From Chionis minor (taxonomy: Eukaryota; Chordata; Aves; Charadriiformes; Chionididae), in contig VZSF01004750.1 in NCBI GenBank assembly GCA_013398295.1, positions 27,140-91,139 on the forward strand: a stretch of 64,000 nucleotides of DNA. Direction: 5' to 3'. Made by a program: the position numbers and the translations under genes. The notes under the pieces were generated by a model that made no database searches, was not told the origin of the DNA, and worked only from the letters and a program-made list of their open reading frames with translations. Shown here piece by piece: positions 11,880 to 21,405 of the stretch. Position 1 is the first letter of the stretch, and each line of letters begins with the position of its first letter.

Positions 11880-12490
11880 CCACCGATGGCACTTGTCCAC
11901 CGCGCTGTCACACGGCTCGCGCCGCCCCGAGCTCACCTGAACGGGTGCCAGCGGCTGGCAGGGAGCGGCGTGTGCCGGGGAAGAGCCAGCGCTGCTGGAG
12001 CCGTGGCCAGGCGAGCCCGCAGCCGGCTATCTCTTTTTCAGCTGTGCAACAAGGCGGGTGAAGAGCGTCAAAAATAACGACCTGGCCGGGGCTGAAGGAG
12101 GAAGGTTCAAGAGTTCAGCCTGGAAGCGGAGAGCCGGGGCTTCGGCGGGGAGCGGGGAACCACCAGCAAAGGGAAGGGTGGGGAGGGGGGAAAAATCCTC
12201 TTGCTCGCAGGAAGCGCCGCCCGGGGTTGCTGGCAGAGAGGTTTGCCCAGGTGTTACCCAGCCGTAACTCACAGGGCCAAGATTCGGAGGCGAGGGTGCA
12301 GCCTGGCGCCCGGCTCGGCTGCCGTTAGACAGTGGGAGCTTTGTCTCGGCAGGGAGCGAAGGAAAAGGCGATGTTTCTTGCTGGGCTGCTCCGGGCAGTC
12401 CTGGCGGTAGCCACACCGTTGGCAAAGGGACTTCTTGGGGTGCAGAAAGCAGCCCCTGCCCCGCAGCGCTACCAGCGCGATGGAAGAGCA
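11880..12490 (-). promoter_or_regulatory. CpG island, possible promoter and first exon
   Basis: I count 45-50 CpG in about 610 bases of roughly 62% GC sequence, an observed/expected ratio near 0.8. On the minus strand a perfect donor (CAG then GTGAGC) places an exon end at 11937, inside the left edge of the island. This suits a minus-strand first exon starting within the island. A second minus-strand donor-like GTGAGT lies near 12,270. The 172-codon minus-strand frame here (12,027-12,545) shows no domain and may just reflect low stop-codon density. Confidence 0.5.
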
Positions 12491-12947
12491 GCGTTACTTC
12501 TGGGAAGGGCAGATTGCACCACCAGGATAATCTCCCGGATCGCAAAGCCGGTGTGGCTCAGACCCTTCATCTGCCTTTGGAGAAAAGACCCAGATAACCC
12601 TTCCCTGTTCCAAACAGAGCTACGCCATCAATCTGGAGAAACCAAGCGCAGCCCCAAATCTGTCTTCTCAGGGTGGGGGGGATTTTCCTGCCCCGGATGG
12701 TGCACGGAGTGTGCGGACCATGTGGGTGTGCAGATGCCCCCACTTTGGCTGCCAGGATGCAATTACCCCCACCCCAGCCCCCAAGTGCAGCCCCAGAAGC
12801 TGCACAATGGCCCCAGGTGACACACTGGAGACAACTCCAGCTCCAAAAGCTCATTTGGTGTCGACGGCATTTGCGAATTTGTGGGGTCACTGTCAGCGGA
12901 AGAGAAGAAATAAACACCTCCTGCAGAGATGGTCAGTGCCATCTTCG
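12491..12947. other. Non-coding stretch next to CR1
   Basis: Unique sequence between the CpG island and the 3' end of a CR1 copy. No gene or regulatory motif recognised with confidence. Confidence 0.5.
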
Positions 12948-13855
12948 TAGAATCACAGAATAGTTAGAATTGAAAAGGACCTTAAAGACCGTCTATTTCC
13001 AACCCCCCTGCCCTGGGCAGGGACACCTCCCACCAGACGAGGTTGCTCCAAGCCCCGTCCAACCTGGCCTTGAACCTCCAGGGGGATGGGGCAGCCACAG
13101 CTTCCCTGGGCAACCCCGGCCAGGGGCTCACCACCCTGAGAGTAAAAAGTAGTATCTCATCTAAATCTCCCCTCTTCCAGTTTAAACCCATTCCCCCTCA
13201 GCCTATGGCTCCACTCCCTGACCCAGAGTCCCTCTCCAGCTTCCCTGGAGCCCCTTTAGGGACTGGAAGGGGCTCTAAGGTCTCCCCGGAGCCTTCTCTT
13301 CTCCAGGCTGAACCCCCCCAGCTCTCCCAGCCTGTCCTCCCAGCAGAGGGGCTCCAGCCCTCCCAGCATCTCCGGGGCCTCCTCTGGCCCCGCTCCAACA
13401 GCTCCGTGTCCTGCTGTTGGGACCCCCGGAGCTGGACCCGGGGATTCCAGGTGGGGTCTCCCCCGAGCGGAGCAGAGGGGCAGAATCCCCCCCGGCCCTG
13501 CTGCCCCCGCTGTGGGGATGCAGCCCAGGGGGTAGGGGGGTTCTGGGCTGCCAAAGCACGATGCCAGATCGTGTTGAACTTCTCATCCACCAACACCCCC
13601 AAGTCCCTCTCCTCAGGGCTGCTCTCAATCCACTCATCCCCCAGCCTGTATCCATGTTTGGGATTGCCCCAACTCACATGCAGGACCTTGCACTTGGCAT
13701 GGTTGAACTTCATGAGGTTGGCATGGGCCCGCCTGTCCAGGTCCCTCTGGATGGCATCCCTTCCCTCCAGCATGTTGACTGCACCCTGCAGGTCGGTGTC
13801 GTCAGCAAACCTGCTGAGGGTGCACTCGATCCCGCTGTCCACCTTAACCCCAGGC
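12948..13855 (-). mobile_element. CR1 retrotransposon, 5'-truncated, reverse orientation
   Basis: The plus strand reads as the complement of a CR1 3' end. It opens with the GAATCACAGAAT-type tail, then the block complementary to the C-terminal reverse-transcriptase region. The protein similarity reaches the FADD catalytic box near 13,800 and stops being recognisable at about 13,855; up to 120 further bases may belong to it. It is of the same CR1 type as the copy at 58,733, sharing the CCTGCCCTGGGCAGG signature on one strand or the other. It is the longest CR1 copy here and is inactive because most of the 5' part is missing. Confidence 0.9.
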
Positions 13856-13857
13856 AA
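13198..13857 (-). pseudogene. CR1 ORF2 reverse-transcriptase fragment, decayed
   Basis: A 219-codon stop-free run on the minus strand. Residues 8-21 contain the palm-domain active-site block with FADD (the YxDD-box equivalent in CR1). The conserved region NLMKFN...CKVLH follows at about residues 47-60, and DLGVLVD at about 85-91. Compared with typical CR1 proteins there is a small deletion before NLMKFN, and after about residue 100 the reading frame shifts out of register. The endonuclease domain and most of the reverse transcriptase are absent, so it cannot be functional. Confidence 0.85.
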
Positions 13858-14156
13858 GTCCCAGAGCCATGGTGGGTATCCACCAGCCCAGAGGTTTGCT
13901 TTTTTGGATGCTGCACACCTGCAGCACTACCACCACCCTCAGCCATCCGACCCAGAGAGGCTATTTTGAAGGTACCATAGAAGGCCCAAAAAGTGCATAG
14001 AAGACCTTGCAAGCCCCTCCAGTAGGGATGGGAAAGACACTCTGCTCTCACCAGCAACATGCCACGTAGGACAAGACAGTCAAAATCACCAGTGCCTCTC
14101 TCTCCCCTCCGCCCTCTGGCTTTATTATTAATATTTGAGATTTCTGCAAAATTATT

Positions 14157-14224
14157 CATGGAGATTCTCGCCTTCCAGGATTAGAATTAGAATTAGATTC
14201 CATGGAGAATCTCACAGGATTAGG
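14157..14224. repeat. Partial tandem duplication with (TTAGAA)n core
   Basis: A 13-base unit beginning CATGGAGA occurs at 14157-14169 and again at 14201-14213 with one mismatch. CAGGATTAG follows both copies. Between them are about three TTAGAA hexamers. Because of the mismatch, the last nine bases of the two copies (GAGATTCTC and GAGAATCTC) are also reverse complements of each other. Confidence 0.7.
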
Positions 14225-15850
14225 TGGCCCCGTCACTCATTCCAAACCATTTGCCTCCCTCTTGGAAAGACGACCGCCTCGTTTATTCTGGTTCTTTCTC
14301 TTTCAATGGACTTCTCAAGCAGGGATGAAGTTTGCACTGCTTTCGCAGGGAACGTGATAAAACCAGGAGTCATTGGCGAGATTTAGAGGAAACGAGGGTT
14401 TTGCCTCTTCGAAACAAGTTGAAACCAACCCCTCTTGGCCTCTACCCCTCCAGATGGCTGCTCCACAAGGCAGCCATCGGAGGCAAGCACAGACGGAGCA
14501 AAGGCTCCTCTCGTGAGCGCCCCGGCTCCCATTGAACCCAGCGCCTTCCCCGCGGTGCAAGCGCTCGGCAGCGAGTGCTTCCAGGATCAACAAGACGTTA
14601 CACGCAACGAGGACGAGGTGTTTGATGAATCATTTGCAGGGAGGGGGATTTTTTTTTTCTTTTTTTAAAAATAATAATAAAAAGATTTACAACCCACTGC
14701 AACACCTACACGACAAACAAACAGACCAAACGGTCCATGAGCTCGGCTCGCCGTGTGATCGCATGCTACCCGTCTGATAAAAATACTGCTGAAGTGGTGA
14801 GAACCCCTCTCATTGAGTGCCCCGCTGTAATAAATTAGCAGGTGTCTTTAAAAAACACCGTCTCCCAAAGTTAATATCGGTTATAAGTTTTATTTGCGGT
14901 CCTTCCTGAAGAGTTGTGGGTAAAGCCAATAAAAAGCAAAAATGGAAACACGGGTATTTTGCTAATTTAAAGTAAAATGCGTCCCTGTCACTAGCACATA
15001 TTTCTCTTACACGGAAAGAATAAGGATTGAAAGTGGTAGGTAAAAGTCCTGCAACAAGCTTTGGTACGGGCCATCTGTCCGTACCAGCCCATCACACGGG
15101 ACCTGCAAACACGAGGAATGACGGCAGTTGTGGAGCAGCAATGACCTCACTTCTGACTTCACCGGGACAACCGAGGAGCACCCCACGAGCCGAGAGGGAG
15201 AAAGGCACCAAAATCCAGCGCTGCCCCATCCAACTCTACCTCCATGCGCTTGACTTCATGCAGAAAAAGGCACTGAGGGTGGGGAAGCACCGCAGCACCC
15301 TCCGTTACTCATCTTCTATGCTCTTCCCCCAATTCTTACCAAGTAGAAAATCTCTTGAAGGAGCAGCAGCACTAGGGAAGGTAGAATAAAGAGTCACTTG
15401 TGCTGCGCTCTTCATTCTAAAGCCATGTTTGCATCACCACTGAGAAAACCATTAAGGAATTAAAAAAAATAATAAATCACTATAAACGCTCAAGCTCCCC
15501 TCTCAGCTGGTCAGCATTTCTGCGGTGGGGCACATCTGTTCCCATCTCCCCGGAGGAGGGCAGGGGGGAAATAACTGGGATAGCCACTTCGTATGAAGAG
15601 AAAAACTCGATGGAGATGCCTGAATCCATGGAAAGGTGCTTCCCCTGCCGCAGGCTGCGCTGCCCAGCCCCATCCCCGCCGGGATGCTCCCACCCCCCCA
15701 TCGCCTTTATAAACTTTCCAAGTTCCAGCCAGCCTTCCAGATTTACGACGTGTTTCACTTTTTGAACACCCTTGGATCAGACTGGGGTGATGAAAGCCCG
15801 ATAGGTCTGTAGATAGCTTTTTGTGTGGAGAGAGTATATAAAAGATATTG
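14225..15850. other. Unique non-coding stretch
   Basis: No gene recognised. It contains an A/T-rich run near 14,640-14,695 and ends in a run of 11 C immediately before the assembly gap. Confidence 0.6.
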
Positions 15851-15861
15851 CCCCCCCCCCC

Positions 15862-16316
15862 NNNNNNNNNNNNNNNNNNNNNNNNNNNNNNNNNNNNNNN
15901 NNNNNNNNNNNNNNNNNNNNNNNNNNNNNNNNNNNNNNNNNNNNNNNNNNNNNNNNNNNNNNNNNNNNNNNNNNNNNNNNNNNNNNNNNNNNNNNNNNNN
16001 NNNNNNNNNNNNNNNNNNNNNNNNNNNNNNNNNNNNNNNNNNNNNNNNNNNNNNNNNNNNNNNNNNNNNNNNNNNNNNNNNNNNNNNNNNNNNNNNNNNN
16101 NNNNNNNNNNNNNNNNNNNNNNNNNNNNNNNNNNNNNNNNNNNNNNNNNNNNNNNNNNNNNNNNNNNNNNNNNNNNNNNNNNNNNNNNNNNNNNNNNNNN
16201 NNNNNNNNNNNNNNNNNNNNNNNNNNNNNNNNNNNNNNNNNNNNNNNNNNNNNNNNNNNNNNNNNNNNNNNNNNNNNNNNNNNNNNNNNNNNNNNNNNNN
16301 NNNNNNNNNNNNNNNN
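15862..16316. other. Assembly gap (455 N)
   Basis: An unbroken run of 455 undetermined bases, preceded by 11 C residues. Open frames reported across it are artefacts of translating N. Confidence 0.99.
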
Positions 16317-17428
16317 GCACTCCTCTCTTCTTGCCCTCCCTGAAATGTGTCTTTTCTGAAAACTTCAGCCAAGTCCATCCATGCCAAGAACCTTCCCACA
16401 CTCCGCTCCAGCCTCTGCTTTGCTTAAAATTAATTCAGAGACACAGTACCAGGGACCACAGCCTTTGCTGAGTCTTAATGAGACCGCAAGGAATAGGAAA
16501 GGGGGAAAAAAAATAAAAAAAAAAAAGGAAAAATTGCAGCAGTTCTTGTAACTAAATCTGTTGGAGTTGTAAGTGCGGTAAATGCCTGTTCCTGCACTAT
16601 TTGGACGCCTCTGCTTTGCCTTTAGCAGCTGCTGTAATAAACTTCCCAGAAAGTATTGGATTCACAGGAGTGTTACTAGAAACCCTAACAGAAACCTAAT
16701 GGAGATGATGTATCAACGCAGCAAACCAGGGAGATAAGCCCTGCTACAATAAAGAGAGATTTAAACTACGTTTCCTTGACTTAAGGGAGAAAATAAAAAT
16801 TGCCCTCTGCATTTCAAGCGGGGAGTTGGGGGGGGAGGATGAAAAGAGGAGGGGGGAGAGCTGAGATCTAATTACAAGTGTCTTGAAATTCCTTCTGCAT
16901 AAAGTTTCCTTAAAGAGTTGCCAAAAGAGCAAACTCTGGGAGATGGCGTTTGAGGTGCAGCGCTCGGCTCAGCTGAAGCGCACGCGGCTTTGCCCTGCGA
17001 TGACAAAACATTTAATTATGACTAGCCCAATGTCTTCCACATTTGGAAACTGGATTCTTGACACACATAATATACCCCATGCTGACACGACTATTTGGCA
17101 AAAGCTGAGCCTGTGATCTCACATTAATTGCTACACAAATATACTTATTGTGGGCATGGGTTTTATATGGCTGAAGCCTCCATTTGCACATGTTCACAAT
17201 AAAAACACTTCCCCCCCCCTCAAATACCGATTAACTTTTTTTTTTTTTTTTTTTGAGTTGCGTTTTTTTTTTTGAGATGCAGTTTTAATGGCATGAGAAC
17301 TGTCTGCCGGCTTCCATTACCCCTTTGTTCTCTTCGTCTCTCGCTTTATATGTATTTTTATAAGCCTTTTAAAACCAAGTCTCCCCGTTCTTAATTCTTC
17401 TCTCTCTTTACTTTTGTTTTTATTGTAG
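16317..17428. other. Unique stretch with AT-rich, enhancer-like part
   Basis: No gene recognised. The block 16,990-17,130 is CpG-poor with ATTTAATTATGA and related homeodomain-type cores. Poly-T runs at 17,236-17,254 and 17,263-17,273 are each followed by GAG. A strong acceptor-like pyrimidine tract ends at 17,428. Confidence 0.5.
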
Positions 17429-17700
17429 GGCATCAATGGAAACAGAAAGATTTTGCTGGATTAAAGACGCGGCCGTCACTTGAAAGCAAGCCCACTGATA
17501 GAGATCTTAGAAGATCTCCTCGTTTCTTCCATCTAAGGCCTTTTGCGGGGAGACAGGAGGACGGCGACACGTTCCGCCTCCAACCGGCAGCTGGAGGTGC
17601 GAGATACCCATCAGCAGCCGGGACTCCCCTCGCCCTTTGTTCCACCAAACCCAGCTCAATGCGCCCGCGGAGATGGCTCCTTTGTGACATCACAGACCTG
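17429..17700 (+). other. Exon-like open segment behind a strong acceptor
   Basis: A strong acceptor (TTTTGTTTTTATTGTAG) ends at 17428. One frame is then open for about 89 codons to a TGA at 17,698-17,700. That stop overlaps a moderate donor (ACCT then GTGAGG). The peptide is basic and Pro/Arg-rich with no known domain and no early ATG, so it could only be an internal or terminal exon. It includes a near-perfect palindrome at 17,501-17,518. Confidence 0.18.
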
Positions 17701-17719
17701 TGAGGTCACGGGTCCTGCC

Positions 17720-20250
17720 ATCTCACGCGCGGGAACAGGCAGCCAACAGATGGCAGGGACCGGAGAGGGGGGGGATGTTCGTAGGGTTTCCCCCGTTCGG
17801 TGTTTCACCGTCGAAAGACCTGGGCTCTTCACCTCGTTTCTCGCTGAAGACCCCATGGAGGGAAACCAGGCTTTTCCCGTGGGTCTTAAACCTGACAGCA
17901 ACCCCTTGCCCAGCAAAACACCACCAAAACACCCAAATTCACCTTCCTCCAGCTCCTCCACTGCACACAGCAGCTGGGCAGCCACCTACTCATTCTGGCT
18001 CTGCTGCTCATTTGCCCGATGACCCTGAGCACCCTACCGAGCTCCCCACGAACCTTTCCAGAGGCAAAGTGACAGCTAAATGAAGCCATAAAGCCCCACG
18101 AGGCCAGGGAAAAGCCCAAGGTGCCCCAGGCTTGGAGGTCCAAAGCTGAAAAAGCTATTTCAGCTTCAGATCCACTATTTCCATCACCCTGCTCAGAGCA
18201 GGAACGCTCCCGACAGCCCTTGCAGAGCCCCAACTGGGCCGCCAGCAGGTGAAGGTCCCCACCATTCCCCAAAAAAAGCTTTGCTGCACGGCAACGGCTG
18301 CAAAACTATTATTAATTTTTTTTTTTTTTTTTTTTTGGCTTTTGCTTTCTCAGTACAAAGAAACCATTTATTTAGAAAGATCAAGGAACCAAAAACATAG
18401 GCAAATCGCTCTTCTCCTGGTAAGGCAGCAAAGCATGCCCGGCCTCGCTCGCCTGTTTGCGCCGCGCTGCCGTGCATGCAGCGAGCTGGACGCAGCGCCA
18501 CCCCCCCCCCCCNTCCCGCAGACGCTTTCATAGTTCTCCCATTCCTTGTCCAAAAATCCTTCAGCTCTTTCAAACAATGACCAATTTGTTCCCCGGGGTG
18601 GCATTTCCTTATGATTCATCCCGCTTTGCCGCAGGCGCGAGGGCTGGGATGCTAATACCAGAAGGATACGCTCACGTGCTGGCCTGAGCACTGCGGCGAC
18701 TTTCCACGACCATCAGGGGCTTTTTCCATCCTCCCCCCCCCCTTCCAAATGATGCTCCAAACCCCACGCGGGTACCGGGGTGTTTTTCCCCACAAGCTGG
18801 ATCTGGCTTTTCGATGGAGAACCCGCCGTTACAAACCCCAGGTTTTGCAGAGAGTCACCATCATAACGGCCCGTCGGAGTGGAAATTGCGTAAAACAGCA
18901 ATTAGGGGCGGAAAAATTTTTTAAAAAATTTCATTTCAGCAAGGCAAGAAGTGTCTCCCTTGAACAACAGGATGTCTTCTGTAAACAGGAGGCTACCACA
19001 GCTGTCGGAGATATAAAGTGCGGCATTAAAATGTTTCATTTTATCATTGCTGAAACAGAGTGAGAGAGCTGAAGGGATCAGTTTAGCCTTTCCTCTCCCC
19101 CTCACGCTGCCAAGAACCCACCGACAAGGGTGAAGTCTTTTTACTTTAATGGAAGTTCTTTTTCCAAAGGGCAAGTATGCCTCTAAAAAGGTTGCAGGCG
19201 CTTCCCCCCCACGCACATATACGGGGCTGCCAAGTCATAATTTTAACAACAAATCTTTTTATTTGCCCTTTTTTGTCTTAAAACCCAAGCACTTGGGATT
19301 TATGCAGTGTATGGGAAGCAGCCTTCACGATGGGAGCGAGTTTTCACACGCGATGTTTGTGCGGTTTCAGCTTTTCTCTGCGAAGGAGCGATCCGGCAAC
19401 CGGCCCACAAGCAAAGAGACCAAGATGAAATATTTTCGGTCCCCTGATTATTCGGTATCTAATCGCTTTGGCCTGGCGGGGGGTTGGCCACATCGCACGC
19501 ATCCGGCCACCCGCACAGCTCCGATAACATCTGCAGCCTGGAACCTCACGCTTCATCCGCAGCGTCCACGGCCCGTTGGTACAGCACAACGACAAGACTT
19601 TGAGCGATAAATTATCTTTTAGAAGTGGCTTATCACGGAGACGCATTCATCTCCACGAGCTGGACCAAAACCAGCTCCACTGGCTGGAAGTTCAAGCGAG
19701 GGCACGCGCATTCGCTATTTTTTTTTTTTTGACCATACAATTTTGGGGTTGCAAAGCCAGACATTAAGCTGGCTGAAAGTCTAGTCCTGCGAAGCATTCT
19801 GAGTTGGCAAAGTTTTGCTCCTGATTTATGTGGCGCAACAGCTCAGGGCCTGGGATGCATCCATAACATTCGTTCCATCTGTCGTCAATGCAGATTCTGT
19901 TCTCCACTGCTCGTGTTGGCAGGGCTTGATCCCTGATCCGCCGCTCTCCGTGGGAGGGGGGGGTGAGGAAGGGGGACGGGAGAAGAGGAAGCAGGAGTCT
20001 CCCATTGGTGCCAATGGCTTCACAGGAGGCCTCAAGTTCTTCAGATGCCTCTAAGCATTGTTGCTGGAGTGATAATCTTTGGCAGCCCATTTAGGAGAGG
20101 AAGGGAATGAGCGGTCACACTGGTTTTCAATACGATTTCGGAATCGATGTTCACCAACGGTCTCCTTTCAGGCCCACACACGCCTGCATGAATAAAGCAT
20201 GAAGGTCCAGAAAACCATCTAGTCCTCTTGGTCTCCTCTCCTTCTTGTTC
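17720..20250. other. Unique non-coding stretch
   Basis: No gene recognised. It contains a 22-base poly-T at 18,316-18,337, a C-run with an ambiguous base at 18,513 and an 18-base perfect palindrome at 18,914-18,931 in an AT-rich block (18,880-19,060). Overlapping frames on both strands lack domains. Confidence 0.55.
18914..18931. repeat. Perfect 18-base A/T palindrome
   Basis: AAATTTTTTAAAAAATTT reads identically on both strands. It lies in an AT-rich CpG-poor block with ATTAAAATG-type sequence, so it may be part of a regulatory element or just a low-complexity accident. Confidence 0.85.
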
Positions 20251-20257
20251 CTTCCAG

Positions 20258-20450
20258 GCAAATCTTCTCTACGATCCATCCACACAAAACACTGACTCCT
20301 TTCAGAGCAGTTAAAAATCCCGCTAATCTGCAAGTTATCTTCCAAGACTATGAGCAATCCAGTCCGAGCAGCAAAGGCAGCGTTTCTCTCGGGCACAACA
20401 AAAATGTCCAATCTGCCCCGGAGATCTCTGGCACGCCTGGGGCTTGCTGA
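20258..20450 (+). other. Exon-like segment, terminal-exon shape
   Basis: A very strong acceptor (CTCCTTCTTGTTCCTTCCAG) ends at 20257. One frame then runs one base plus 63 codons to TGA at 20,448-20,450. The peptide is of mixed composition and Ser-rich in its second half, with no family match. The other two frames close within about 20 codons. A donor-like GTAAGA lies further on, near 20,505, in a different frame. It could be a terminal exon of a small gene, a lncRNA exon or chance. Confidence 0.2.
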
Positions 20451-20973
20451 AGCTCCATCCGGCAAAGCCAGTGCCGAGCACCATGCTGGGACTCACACCA
20501 AGCGTAAGAGGCCTCTTCTGAAGCTAGAGATAGCTGAAGCACGAGCCAGGCTGCGAGCCAAGATGCTCTTCCCTCTTCTTCCCACCCCCCAAATTTGGGA
20601 AGGCTGGGGATAGCCCCCCCCCCTCCACGCACAACCCGTATCCGAGGCTGCGCTCGGGGTGGGGTGATCCTCCCCGCTGAAACGCTGATGATGCGATTCA
20701 CCTCTGAATATTACCTTCTGCTTCCTCGCCGTTCCAACGCCTCCGACATCTACAAAAAAGCTGGAATTTCCTGCCAGCTCAGTGGTGCAATTTCAAATGC
20801 TTTTTGGTTTTCGACTGCGCTCTTTAATCTCAAGCCAGCTGGGCCCGTGCGTTAGCGTGAAGGCTGAAAGCTTCAGAGCTTTGGGCAGTTAGTTTTCCAA
20901 AGATCTCACCTGTGGGTGGAATGGTTTGCTGCAGCTCTGCGTTAAATTAAAAAGAAGCGCACACGCAAAAACC

Positions 20974-21405
20974 ATGTGTCTGAGCTGCCGTGCCGCCGCT
21001 GCGGCGCAGAGGGAAGCTGCAAGCCAGCTCTGGGGTCCGATTCCCTTTCCAGAGAGGGAGAAACGCAGGTTTAGCTCCTTGTGCCAAGAAGGGCAAGGAG
21101 CGATTCGGAATAGAGCGCTGCAGGGGCTGGCAGGCACAGCACGGTGCCGTGAAGGTCCTTCCCCAACCCCTCCATTGGGGAAGGATGGAAACCAAATCTC
21201 ATGGAATCAACCTGCCTCCCACAGGCATCCGGAGGATACCTTGAAAGAGAATACACACTCTCTCAACATTTATCCCATTAGACAAATGGACTTTATACCC
21301 CTACTTCCCGTGAGAAAATTTTTTTCCCCTGTAGAAAAGGATCCCATCGTAGACTCTGCTGCGCTACTTGCAGCCCTTGGAATCACAGGAGGCTTGCAGA
21401 GATGA
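20974..21405 (+). other. ATG open frame of 143 codons, unrecognised
   Basis: The ATG sits in an ACCATG Kozak context at 20,974 and the frame ends in TGA at 21,403-21,405. Residues 5-14 are Ala-rich and residues 30-70 basic. The last 45 residues have mixed, globular-looking composition ending LLAALGITGGLQR. No domain, signal peptide or membrane helix is recognised. The candidate exon at 20,258-20,450 lies 500 bases upstream on the same strand. Several frames this long are expected by chance. Confidence 0.18.

Noticed and set aside
12027..12545. Minus-strand frame of 172 codons in the CpG island
   Set aside because: Pro/Leu/Ala-rich, no domain; best explained by island composition. The island itself is kept.
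13043..13980. Plus-strand frames of 308 and 187 codons
   Set aside because: They are the antisense of the CR1 reverse-transcriptase fragment.
15511..16401. Several open frames of 170-296 codons
   Set aside because: They are produced by translating the 455-base N gap.
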